A stretch of DNA of 64,000 nt, taken from assembly GCA_965199055.1 (NCBI GenBank), contig CBDAQR010000003.1:1240001-1304000 (forward strand), read 5' to 3'. Made by a program: the position numbers and the translations under genes. Below, piece after piece: positions 9,532 to 17,328 of the stretch (positions within the stretch are counted from its first letter, which is position 1; each line of letters opens with the position of its first letter). This stretch comes from CBDAQR01 sp965199055. GTDB lineage: Bacteria > Pseudomonadota > Gammaproteobacteria > Pseudomonadales > Halieaceae. The notes below the pieces were generated by a model. That model ran no database searches. It had not been told where the DNA came from and worked only from the letters and a program-made list of their open reading frames with translations.

Positions 9532-9770
9532 ATGTAAAAACTCCTATCACGTTAGTTTATAGAAATTTCTACGTATGAGTGGCGCTATTTTACGGGGTAC
9601 TTACAGAATAGCCATGCTCTTCGAAGAGATCTCCGGCCGCTCGCAGGATACGTATGCGACGTTCCTGTTGGCGCGGAGAGGAATATGGGCCCCGCTTTTT
9701 CTTCACCAGGTAACTCCCCGGTTCGCTCGCACTGTTGGAACACGAGCAGTTTTATAATTATCGTTTTTCT

Positions 9771-9794
9771 AAAATTACAAAATTTTGTAATTTT
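9771..9794. promoter_or_regulatory. 24-bp perfect palindrome, probable TetR operator
   Basis: AAAATTACAAAA is followed immediately by its reverse complement TTTTGTAATTTT. It lies between the original TetR start (9706, leftward) and the SRPBCC-Rieske gene (9842, rightward). On the minus strand it overlaps a possible -35 (TTGTAA) that is 17 bp from TTATAA. Perfect AT-rich palindromes in divergent promoters are typical TetR-family operators. It has no GC stem, so it is not a terminator. Confidence 0.65.
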
Positions 9795-9841
9795 TGCAAG
9801 CACCGGGAGAAATATATTTCGCGAGCTGGCACTATTGTTTT

Positions 9842-10657
9842 ATGAGTGCACAACAAAGCAATGGGGGCGAGTTCAACCCCAACGGGATCAACCTGGTCAA
9901 GGTCGCGCGCTATGAGCGCAAGATACGCGCGCCACTAGAGCGAGTATGGGAAAACGTTCTCGACTGGGAGCACCTACCCCACCTGCATTCGACCTCTTTC
10001 AACTACATCGAGCTGGATGCGGCGGGCGACTGGGGTTGGCGTACCTGGTCCAACGCAGAGCACAACGCTCATGTTGAATTGTGTGTGGCCGATGAGCAGC
10101 GCTACGTGGCTCGAACCTATCAAGCTGGCCAGCAGATATCCGAGATCTGGACAAGCCTCACCCCCAGCGACGCGGACACAGACATTATCGTGGATTTCTA
10201 TTTCGTGGACGTGCAGGACGATGCCGTAGAGGGCTTTGGCGAGATGATCCTTACACTGTACACGCAGCTCTGGGACGAAGATGAAGACATGATGCGTGAG
10301 CGCCATCGGCGCTTACAGGAGCGGCGCAGTGACGCCAGCGAGATCGAACTCGGTAGTCGAGAGAGTTTGATCGATCGCCTGCTCGATGGAGAAACGATCC
10401 TATTTCAGCTGAAGCGCCGCGAGTACCAACTGCGCTATCACAATGAATCACTTGTCACGCATCCCACCATCTGCCCGCATCTTTTGGGACCACTGAGCGA
10501 TTCGACCATTGAAACGAATCAGCTGGTATGCCCCTGGCATGGCTATCGGTTCGATATGACCACCGGCGAATGCGTGTCACCGCCCGGCGCCAATTGCACA
10601 TTACCTAACAATGCAGCATTGCAGGAGCGAGACGGTATCATCTTCGCATCAGGCTAG
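9842..10657 (+). CDS. SRPBCC-domain protein with C-terminal Rieske [2Fe-2S] domain
   Basis: The 271-residue protein begins with a START/SRPBCC-like region (residues 20-150: KIRAPLERVWENVLDWEHLPHLHS) and ends with a Rieske domain (190-270). The Rieske ligands are complete: Cys211-Pro-His213 and Cys230-Pro-Trp-His233. This order is the reverse of ring-hydroxylating oxygenases, where the Rieske domain comes first, and no mononuclear iron triad is evident. ATG 9842 is taken as the start; the frame is open further upstream, but only from a TTG inside the palindromic operator. It is divergent from the broken TetR gene and probably its regulatory target. It may be a stand-alone electron-transfer or ligand-binding protein. 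The function is unknown. Confidence 0.82.
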   Translation: MSAQQSNGGEFNPNGINLVKVARYERKIRAPLERVWENVLDWEHLPHLHSTSFNYIELDAAGDWGWRTWSNAEHNAHVELCVADEQRYVARTYQAGQQISEIWTSLTPSDADTDIIVDFYFVDVQDDAVEGFGEMILTLYTQLWDEDEDMMRERHRRLQERRSDASEIELGSRESLIDRLLDGETILFQLKRREYQLRYHNESLVTHPTICPHLLGPLSDSTIETNQLVCPWHGYRFDMTTGECVSPPGANCTLPNNAALQERDGIIFASG

Positions 10658-10673
10658 AGCTGCTTTGAGCGCC

Positions 10674-11423
10674 TCAGGCCAGGATGCCGCCATCCACGCG
10701 GATATCTTCGCCGGTAACGTGTCGGCCCTCATCGCTGGCCACATGGGCAACCATGCTGGCAATAACATCCGGGCCGGTGGGCCCGGTAAGCGACATGGTG
10801 CGACCCAGCAGTTTCATATCCATGCCTTCCGGAAACTGAATGCCGTCCGTCATATTCGAGTTAATGTCGCCAGGACAGATGCAATTAGCGCGCACACCAC
10901 GGGCGGCGTACTCGATAGCGATGGCCCGGGTGAACAAGCGCACCGCACCCTTCGAGGCGGAGTAGGCCGCACCATGGGGCAACCCGGAGAGTGACGCCGT
11001 GGACGCGGCATTCACGATATTGCCCTTGCGCTCGATCAGGTGGGGCAATACGGCCTTACAAATAATGAACGTGCCGGTCACATTAATATCGATCAAGCGC
11101 TTCCAGTCATCGAGCGCAAGTTCATGGGTGTGGTCGAATCGTAGAACGCCCGCCATGTGAACCAACACGTCAACGCCACCGAAGCTCTCCACACAGGCAT
11201 CGACTGCCTTGCCGACGGAGTCCTCACTCGCCACATCACAGAGCTGCACGTGATGCTCTACACCGCTACTCGTTAATTGGGCGTGCAAATCGTCTAGCCG
11301 CTCCTGCACCACATCCAAACAGCAGAGCTTGGCACCCTCCTCCCCCAGGCGTTCAGCACAGGCTCTGCCTATGCCAGAACCGGCGCCAGTGACAATGACC
11401 ACTTTGTTTTCGAAACGCTGCAT
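10674..11423 (-). CDS. Short-chain dehydrogenase/reductase (SDR)
   Basis: The 249-residue classical SDR has the cofactor motif TGAGSGIG (residues 12-19), NAG-like region HMAGV, catalytic Ser in NAASTASLSG and the YSASK active site. The Asp after the second strand (CLDVV) suggests NAD(H) preference. It lies 10 bp downstream of the hypothetical gene at 11433-12827, as the last gene of the sulfatase operon. The substrate is a hydroxyl or keto group of an unknown molecule. Confidence 0.92.
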   Translation of the reverse strand: MQRFENKVVIVTGAGSGIGRACAERLGEEGAKLCCLDVVQERLDDLHAQLTSSGVEHHVQLCDVASEDSVGKAVDACVESFGGVDVLVHMAGVLRFDHTHELALDDWKRLIDINVTGTFIICKAVLPHLIERKGNIVNAASTASLSGLPHGAAYSASKGAVRLFTRAIAIEYAARGVRANCICPGDINSNMTDGIQFPEGMDMKLLGRTMSLTGPTGPDVIASMVAHVASDEGRHVTGEDIRVDGGILA

Positions 11424-11432
11424 GCTGTTCTC

Positions 11433-12827
11433 CTAAAATACGCGGAATCGGCGCTGCACATGCGCCTGACGAATTGCGATTTGCTGTTTGCGTTCGGCAT
11501 TGCTCAATACCGGCATGTCTGCTGGCATATGCTCGCCAATTTCGTCGAAAGAAACTTTCTTACCTGAAATGGTCGGCCATTCATCTCGAGGCGGAATTTC
11601 GCTGTACGCCCAACGGTGCGACAAATAGCCCTTAGGCAAGCCCGTGGTATCGATCCAGTTCTGGTAGCCGGGGTCACGATGGGCTACTACCCAGCGCTGA
11701 AAACCGGGCTGCTGCTCACTCATATACATTTGGAAACCATTGAGGCTGCTCTGGTGATTGGCGTAGTCCGGAGACTCTCCCCATAAGTTGCCAAGATGCA
11801 CACTGGTATAGACCGGATCGCCGGTATAGCGCGCCTCGATAATAAAAGCCTCATCCTCTGCGAGGTCGTAAATGCCGCCAGCATAGATATTGGTACTCAT
11901 GCCACCACCGGTGTCGCTCGATGCCGCGTTCGGTGTGTTATAGGCATTCACCGGCATGAAGTATGGGCTGTTGTTGACGTTTTCGTGACTGCCAAAGCAA
12001 TTGAGCACTTTGTCATAAAAATTGAGCCAGAAATGCATCTGACCGCGCATCACGGAACCCATGCGGCGCAGCTGCGCTGCCGATGCTTCCGGCGTTAACG
12101 CGCGCGGATGTTCACCCCCCGTTTCTAGACAGGTGATGGCCAGCGGGACCGCCTCTTCGTTTTCCCAGTCATAGAACAGCTGGCGCCCGCTGATATAGTC
12201 AGCGTAGCGCTCACCGGCCTCGGGAGTCTGCTCAGAGGGTGGCTTAACGGTGCAAATAAAGTGACCGCAATAGCCCTCAGGACAATCAGGGCCAAGTAAA
12301 ATCTCTATCTCGCCCTCGGCGTTAAGCACGATCTCAGATGAATCGAGCGTGCCGAAGCCGGTCTTACTGCCAGGTAACAATTCTGCGAGGCTGCCGCTGT
12401 CGCCGGCCAGGGGCCCGGTAGAGGTTTCAAAAATAAGATACTGCGGCGCGACGCTCTGGTTTCGTAAGCGGGACTCTCCACGCCAGTGACGACTGTCGAG
12501 AGGCTTGCCGATTATGCGGTAGTGCTTGCGGCCATCGATGGGCGCGTAAAAGTAAATGGCATCGCTGTTATCGATGGTGGATTTGTTGAATACCGACAGC
12601 GCATTGCGAAACGCAGGGAAATCTGGATCCTCGTGAAAGCTGCGCTCTATACCGTGATGCATGAAACCCGTGAGATAACGATAGCCTTCGGCCAGGACCC
12701 GCGGCGTCGCATGCGGAGGGAAGAGCTCCGGATTGTCGATGGCATCCCGAGCGGCCTGCATCTCGTCGATTAAATCATCCCAGGCTCGGCGCAACTCCTG
12801 TTTCGCTTGTTCGGTTTCATCGCTCAT
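11433..12827 (-). CDS. Conserved hypothetical protein, DUF1214-like
   Basis: The 464-residue cytoplasmic protein has no signal peptide or membrane segment. It begins with a helical charged region (residues 1-60) and contains FYAPIDGRKHYRIIG and the C-terminal segment AFIIEARYTGDPVYTSVHLGN, which resemble DUF1214-type proteins of unknown function. I cannot assign the family with certainty. Its start overlaps the end of the sulfatase remnant by 11 bp and the SDR follows after 10 bp, so it belongs to the sulfatase operon. It may act on the desulfated product. Confidence 0.8.
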   Translation of the reverse strand: MSDETEQAKQELRRAWDDLIDEMQAARDAIDNPELFPPHATPRVLAEGYRYLTGFMHHGIERSFHEDPDFPAFRNALSVFNKSTIDNSDAIYFYAPIDGRKHYRIIGKPLDSRHWRGESRLRNQSVAPQYLIFETSTGPLAGDSGSLAELLPGSKTGFGTLDSSEIVLNAEGEIEILLGPDCPEGYCGHFICTVKPPSEQTPEAGERYADYISGRQLFYDWENEEAVPLAITCLETGGEHPRALTPEASAAQLRRMGSVMRGQMHFWLNFYDKVLNCFGSHENVNNSPYFMPVNAYNTPNAASSDTGGGMSTNIYAGGIYDLAEDEAFIIEARYTGDPVYTSVHLGNLWGESPDYANHQSSLNGFQMYMSEQQPGFQRWVVAHRDPGYQNWIDTTGLPKGYLSHRWAYSEIPPRDEWPTISGKKVSFDEIGEHMPADMPVLSNAERKQQIAIRQAHVQRRFRVF

Positions 12828-13261
12828 GCACCACCTCTATGGTCTCGCTCTCTCGCCAACCATAGCGTACCGCTTTTACCTCCAGCTGCGCACTGGACGG
12901 CACTTCCACCGGGTTCACATAAAGTGACCAGGCGCCGTCATTTACCCTGTATCCCAGCGATGAGCCGGGAGTAATAGCTGTCAGCACGAGAGTATTTCCC
13001 TGGATCGTGATACCCGGTGGCTCAGTGATGGGCTGCTCCCCGGCGGGCCAAAGACGTTCGGCCATATCCGCCTCTGGCTCATCGCTCCAGTCACCGATTT
13101 CCGCCAGGCGCTTGTCCAACACCGTACGCATCCTATGCAAGCGAGACCGGTAGAGCGAATTCTCCGCTAAGTTATTCAGCTCAAAGGGATCCTCATCCAG
13201 GGCGTAGAGTTGCTCTCTACCTTGTGTCTCTCTCGATGTACTGATTAGCTATTAGTACATC

Positions 13262-13401
13262 AGGTAAGGTGGTGAGTCTGTTCCCGCCCTGAGGTCTTCG
13301 AACCTGCCCTGTAGATCAGACCCCACCTCGCAATTACCTTTAAAACTGGATGGTATCCAAGCCCTCGCCCGTTGGCGATGAGGCTGCACATACAAGGTAA
13401 G
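13262..13401 (+). ncRNA. Predicted bridge RNA of the IS110-family element
   Basis: Two stem-loops follow each other. The first is AGGTGG/CCACCT plus GTCTG/CAGAC (13267-13328) with a large internal loop. The second is topped by AGCC..CGCC/GGCG..GGCT (13360-13385). The second loop contains GATGGTATC (13349-13357), identical to the right end of the element (14421-14429). ACAAGGTA (13392-13399) is complementary to TACCTTGT at the left end (13218-13225). The first loop contains CCTGTAG (13308-13314), complementary to CTACAGG at the right target junction (14429-14435). These are the donor and target guides expected from IS621-type bridge RNAs. A third hairpin, GATGTACT/AGTACATC, lies at 13235-13261. 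Confidence 0.65.
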
Positions 13402-13413
13402 TGGAGAGGAAAT

Positions 13414-14397
13414 ATGGCTATTATCGGCATTGATGTCAGTAAGGCAAAACTGGACACCCTGTGGATCCGGGACATTGAGACCATGAAGGTCAAAAGCAAA
13501 GTCCAGCCCAATACGCCCCAGGGCCACCAGGCTCTATTGAGTTGGGCGACCAAACAAACCGGCGGAGCGATTGATGAACTGCACTTCGTGATGGAGGCCA
13601 CGGGTGTGTACCACGAACGATTGGCCTACTGGCTGCACGAGGCAGGTGCAAAGGTCTCGGTGGTCAACCCGGCTCGGATCCACGATTACGGCAAGAGCCT
13701 GGGCGTTCAATCAAAGAACGACAAGAAAGACAGCGTGGTCATTGCTCGCTATGGAGTCACCCAGTTGCCAGAGCTGTGGGAGCCGGAGGCCCCTGAGATC
13801 CGCCAGCTCAAAGCCCTGATTGCCCGTTGTGATGCGGTCAAGGAGGATATCCAGCGTGAAGTGAACCGGCTGGAGAAGGCGGTTGCCAGCGGAGCCTCGA
13901 CCCAGGTGCAGGTTTCGATTGAGAAGGTTCAGGCCCAGTTAGAGGACGAGAAGGCACGCCTGGAGTCCCTGATCGATGATCACATCGACAACTATCCGGA
14001 TCTAAAGCAGGACCGGGAGTTGCTGGAGAGCATTCCAGGTGTGGGTCCGACCATCTCGCAACAAATGGTCGCGGTGTTGCGCAGCCGGTCGTTCAAACAA
14101 GCATCACAGGCTGCAGCTTTCCTGGGCTTGATCCCGATTGAACGCCAGTCAGGCAGTAGCGTCTGCAGTCCGCCCAGGCTCTCCAAGCGAGGAGATGCCC
14201 AGGTGCGGAGGAAGCTCTACATGGCTGCTGTCACAGCGATTAAGCACAACCCGGATATCCGACGGCAGTACGAGCGATTGTTGAGGAACGGTAAGACAAA
14301 AATGTCAGCGCTGGGTGCGGCGATGCGCAAGTTAGTGCACATCTGTTTTGGGGTGTTGAAACACCAGACACCCTATGAACCTCAACTAGCCTGCTAG
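13414..14397 (+). CDS. IS110-family transposase (DEDD recombinase)
   Basis: The 327-residue protein begins AIIGIDVSKAKLD, the first acidic motif of the RuvC-like DEDD domain. It has FVMEATGVYHERLAYWL and KNDKKDSVVIARYG for the other acidic residues, and ends with the Transposase_20 domain (ESIPGVGPTISQQM, then AAFLGLIPIERQSG and the conserved serine region SGSSV). A coiled coil lies between the domains. ATG 13414 is preferred over the longer reading because GGAGAGGA lies just upstream. Related enzymes recombine DNA guided by a structured RNA from the element's non-coding end. Confidence 0.93.
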   Translation: MAIIGIDVSKAKLDTLWIRDIETMKVKSKVQPNTPQGHQALLSWATKQTGGAIDELHFVMEATGVYHERLAYWLHEAGAKVSVVNPARIHDYGKSLGVQSKNDKKDSVVIARYGVTQLPELWEPEAPEIRQLKALIARCDAVKEDIQREVNRLEKAVASGASTQVQVSIEKVQAQLEDEKARLESLIDDHIDNYPDLKQDRELLESIPGVGPTISQQMVAVLRSRSFKQASQAAAFLGLIPIERQSGSSVCSPPRLSKRGDAQVRRKLYMAAVTAIKHNPDIRRQYERLLRNGKTKMSALGAAMRKLVHICFGVLKHQTPYEPQLAC

Positions 14398-15727
14398 GCC
14401 AGTTGAGGTAAAGTGAGGGAGATGGTATCTACAGGCTCGAACCACTGTGATTGGGCATCATTGAGCTGGCCGCTCGCTCGCATTGCCCGCATCTCGCGCA
14501 CCATATTGATATTGTCGCGAAACCTGAGCTCATGTCCCCCTGCTAAGTCCGGATGCCAACTGCGGATATATTTAAAGCGCGCATCACGCACCGCGCGTTG
14601 CCGGTCTGGCACCTCATCGATACGATCACGAGATGCGAACACATACTCTCTCGGCGCTAACGCACTGTCGGTAAAATCGCGCCCCTGCAAATAATCGGGC
14701 AGTGGCACTCCTGCGAGCTTGAGAATCATCGGCGCGAAATCGACAAAGCTCACCAGCCGCTTGTCCACCTCTCCGGGTTTCAGGTGGGTGGGTCGATACT
14801 TCTCCGGCCACCGGATGATCATCGGCACCTTGATGCCCGAGTCGTAGAGCTCGCGCTTCGCACGCGGCAGGCCATCGCCATGATCTGTGGTCCAAATCAC
14901 GATCGTGGTATCGGCGAGATCATCGGCCTCGAGCTGATCCAGGATGCGGCCGACCTCCTCGTCCATATAGCTGATGTTGTTGTAATGACGCGCAAGATCT
15001 TCGCGCACCGTCGGCGTATCGGGGTAGTAAGGCGGCAGCTGAACATCGGCTGGCAAAACGCTGTTGGGGATCTCGCCATCAAGACTCCACCAGCGCATCA
15101 CCTGCATCACGAAATGTGTCACGCTGTTGGGGAAGGCGCCTAGCGGATCAAAGGTTCCACTCTCGTGGGTGACACCGAAATTGCGGAATCCGAAGAACGG
15201 CTGCCCTTCCGCCCGAGCTCTCCAGTCTGGATTGGTCTCACCTACCGAGTCCCACACGGTGAAAGGCCCGGAGTCTAGCGGCCCGCTGCTAAACTGGTAA
15301 TCGGTTTTCGTATCGTTGTAGGTGTAGTAACCCGCCGCGCGCAGGAGTTCTGGATAGGCCTTCACCTGGGGCGGAGGCACCGCGGCATAGCCGCCTTCCG
15401 GGCGACTGGATGTACGCATGTGCTGACTGCCGGTAGCAATCTGGTGCACACCCAAAATCTGTGCGGCACGACTGGGTGCACACACCCCCGCCGTAGTAAA
15501 TGTATTTGGAAAGCGCACGCCCTCGGCGGCCAGCGCGTCCAATCGGGGAGTCACAGCAATCGTGTCGCCAAACGCGCCGACGCGCGCACTCATATCTTCC
15601 GCCATCAACAGCAGGATATTGGGGCGATCCGGGTTCGTGGGGATAAAGGCGGCATCGCGCTGCGGAGCGTTCTCGTTGCCGCAGCCGGCCAGAGATAGGA
15701 GCGCGGCGAAGGCTGCAAAGCGGAGCC

Positions 15728-17224
15728 TCATCGAATGGATTCCTCCGGCAATTGACTCTGGATACCCTGATCGATGGGCATGGGGTCCGGATCCGCGCCG
15801 GTTTCCTTCAACAATTGCGCCAGCGCCGCACGCATATCGCCCAGGGTGGCGGCCGCCGCCGGATCGTTGGCGCGATTGTGGCGCTCGGCCGGGTCTAGTG
15901 CGAGGTTATAGAGCTCTTCCATATGGCGCAGCGGCCCGCCATCGCCGTGTGGATAGGCCATGTACTTCCAATCGCCCTTGCGTATGCCCCGGACGTTGGG
16001 CGTGTAAGGGAATTGCACTTCGTAGTTATATTCATACAACTAGGCATCCCGCCAATCGGAGCGGGTTCCCGATACCAAACCGGCCCAGGAGCGACCCTGT
16101 ACATTGGCCATCGGCTGATTAACGGTAAGCTCCATGACCGAAGGAGCCAGGTCGAGACTCAGTACCTGCTCCTTGATAACCGTACCGGGCGCTATCGCCG
16201 CAGGGTAACGCACCACCAGAGGTACACGAATACTCGCCTCGTGCATGGTGCGCTTGTCGATCATGCCGTGTTCCCCGAACAGGAAGCCATTGTCGGAGGC
16301 AAAGATGAATATCGTGTTATCCAGTTGGCCGCTGCGCTGCAGGGCCGCATAGACGCGACCGACACTGTCATCCACTGAATTAATCGTGGCGACATAGCTA
16401 CGCACAAAGCGTTCGAAGTCGCCAACCGCTTCTGGCCGGGTATCAGGAAATTCTTCTCGAAAACCGTACAGAGGACCATAAATACCGTGCCATGTGGGCA
16501 AACGTTCAACAATCCAGGCCGGCTTATCATCCAGTTGGAAGCCGCTCTGTGGATAGGGATAGGGAACGTCGTCGTAGCTGTGCGCATAGCGCGGCTCCGG
16601 CACAAATGGGCCGTGGGGAGCCTTGTGCCCCAGCACCAGGGCGAAGGGTTTGCCCATCTCGCGTTGCGCCAGCCAATCGAGCGCCAGGTCGGTGACTCTA
16701 TCCGTGTAATAGCCGGCAAGCGTTTTTCTTTCTCCATCGACGTTGAAAACAGTATCGTAATACTTGCCCTGCCCTTTATGAGTCACCCAGTAATCGAAGC
16801 CGGGGCGCGCGGTATCGTCCTCCTCTCCCATATGCCACTTTCCGACCCAGGCGGTCTCATAGCCCGCTTTCTGAAGCAACAGGGGGAAGCTTTGCAGCTG
16901 ATGCGGGTAATCCGTGAAGTTGTCGTACACGCCGTGAGTGTGGGTATAGGTGCCGGACAGGTATGAGGCACGGCTCGGTGAACACAGCGAGGTGGTGACG
17001 AACATGTTATCGAAACGCGCGCCTTCGGCTGCTAGCCGGTCAATGTGGGGGGTCTCGATGCCCAACAGCGGGTCTGGGTGATAACCCACCGCATCGGCAC
17101 GCTGATCGTCGGTCAATATGAAAACAACATTGGGTTTTTCGGTGCCCCAGGAGGCCGCTGAAATACCCACTATTATCAATAAAAACAATGAATTAGCAGC
17201 AGTGGCAGGACGCAGTAAGTTCAA
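15728..17224 (-). pseudogene. Sulfatase interrupted by an in-frame amber codon
   Basis: The first 394 codons (16043-17224) give an exported sulfatase with signal peptide (to about residue 27), NVVFILTDDQRADAVGY, the formylglycine motif C-S-P-S-R at Cys81, and the GKWHMG and SDNGFLFGEHGM motifs. A TAG at 16040-16042 follows WRDA. The same frame then continues for 103 more codons with unmistakable sulfatase sequence (LYEYNYEVQFPYTPNV, KGDWKYMAYP, MEELYNLALDPAE) to a TGA at 15728. One base change explains it. Without the stop the protein would have 498 residues. It is the first gene of the leftward sulfatase operon, 50 bp from the LacI-type operator. Confidence 0.88.
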
Positions 17225-17270
17225 GAATAAATACCGTTGTTGTTATGTATTTTCAGCCCATTCTAAAGAG

Positions 17271-17290
17271 AAATGTAATCGATTACACTG
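17271..17290. promoter_or_regulatory. LacI-family operator between divergent sulfatase operon and TonB receptor
   Basis: AATGTAATCGATTACACTG repeats the palindrome at 293-312, with a perfect 14-bp TGTAATCGATTACA core at 17274-17287. It lies 50 bp from the sulfatase start (17224) and about 40 bp from the receptor start (17329), so one site could control both directions. The obvious candidate regulator is the LacI protein encoded at 342-1331. Confidence 0.75.
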
Positions 17291-17328
17291 CACCCATATT
17301 AATAATATTTTAGCCAAGGGGATCCCCT

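Larger units (their letters stand above)
8415..9605 (-). mobile_element. IS3-family (IS407-like) insertion sequence, complete, with 4-bp target duplication
   Basis: The ends are imperfect inverted repeats starting TGTAAATACCCC (8415-8426) and TGTAAGTACCCC (complement of 9594-9605). They extend with partial matching into the following 30 bases. GAAT flanks both sides (8411-8414 and 9606-9609), a perfect 4-bp target duplication as in the IS407 group. The element is 1191 bp and carries orfA and orfB in the leftward direction. It interrupts a TetR gene. Perfect duplication and intact frames indicate recent arrival. Confidence 0.93.
7798..9706 (-). pseudogene. TetR-family regulator split by an IS3-family insertion
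   Basis: The C-terminal part (7798-8414) encodes GIAEASGVSTKTVYNLFGS, the recognition half of a TetR helix-turn-helix, plus the ligand-binding domain. The missing N-terminus is found beyond the IS on the same strand at 9606-9706. It has a GTG start at 9706 with a GGGGAG ribosome site, then KKKRGPYSSPRQQERRIRIL and RAAGDLFEEHGYS. Removing 8415-9605 and one copy of the GAAT duplication joins HGYS to ALSMQGIAEAS in frame, giving an intact 237-residue TetR protein. The gene was therefore whole until a recent insertion. A truncated product starting inside the IS would lack half of its DNA-binding domain. Confidence 0.9.
13219..14430 (+). mobile_element. IS110-family insertion sequence with structured non-coding left end
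   Basis: The element carries one DEDD-type transposase gene (13414-14397), about 195 bp of non-coding sequence to its left and only about 33 bp to its right, the layout of the IS110 (not IS1111) subgroup. No terminal inverted repeats or target duplication are seen, as usual for the family. Boundaries are placed after CT at 13217-13218 and at CT 14429-14430, by the shared TCTAC at both junctions and by matches to the predicted bridge RNA. It splits a sulfatase gene. Confidence 0.85.
12817..15731 (-). pseudogene. Sulfatase (lipoprotein) split by an IS110-family element
   Basis: The N-terminal part (14431-15731) starts with a lipoprotein signal (LLSLAGC, Cys17). It carries NILLLMAEDMS, the formylglycine motif C-A-P-S-R at Cys84 and the segment up to SQWFEP. 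The rest (12817-13218) continues REQLYALDEDPFELNNLAEN to a C-terminal beta domain with GYRVNDGAWSLY, as in N-sulfoglucosamine-sulfohydrolase-like enzymes. The IS110-type element lies between and points the opposite way. Simple removal of the element at the inferred CT core leaves the frames one base apart, so the junction has an indel or my boundary is off by one. It overlaps the upstream sulfatase as ATGA. The N-terminal half alone lacks the end of the fold and is probably inactive. Confidence 0.88.

Noticed and set aside
9771..9794. Palindrome as a rho-independent terminator
   Set aside because: The stem is entirely A/T apart from one C/G pair and lies in a divergent promoter region. An operator is more likely.
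9585..9803. 72-codon leftward frame over the TetR N-terminus
   Set aside because: It is one frame off. The correct frame starts at GTG 9706 and gives a TetR helix that joins the C-terminal part after IS removal.
13260..13601. Open frames opposite the IS110 transposase start
   Set aside because: They cover the structured non-coding end and the start of the transposase; no motif is seen. The region is better explained by a bridge RNA.
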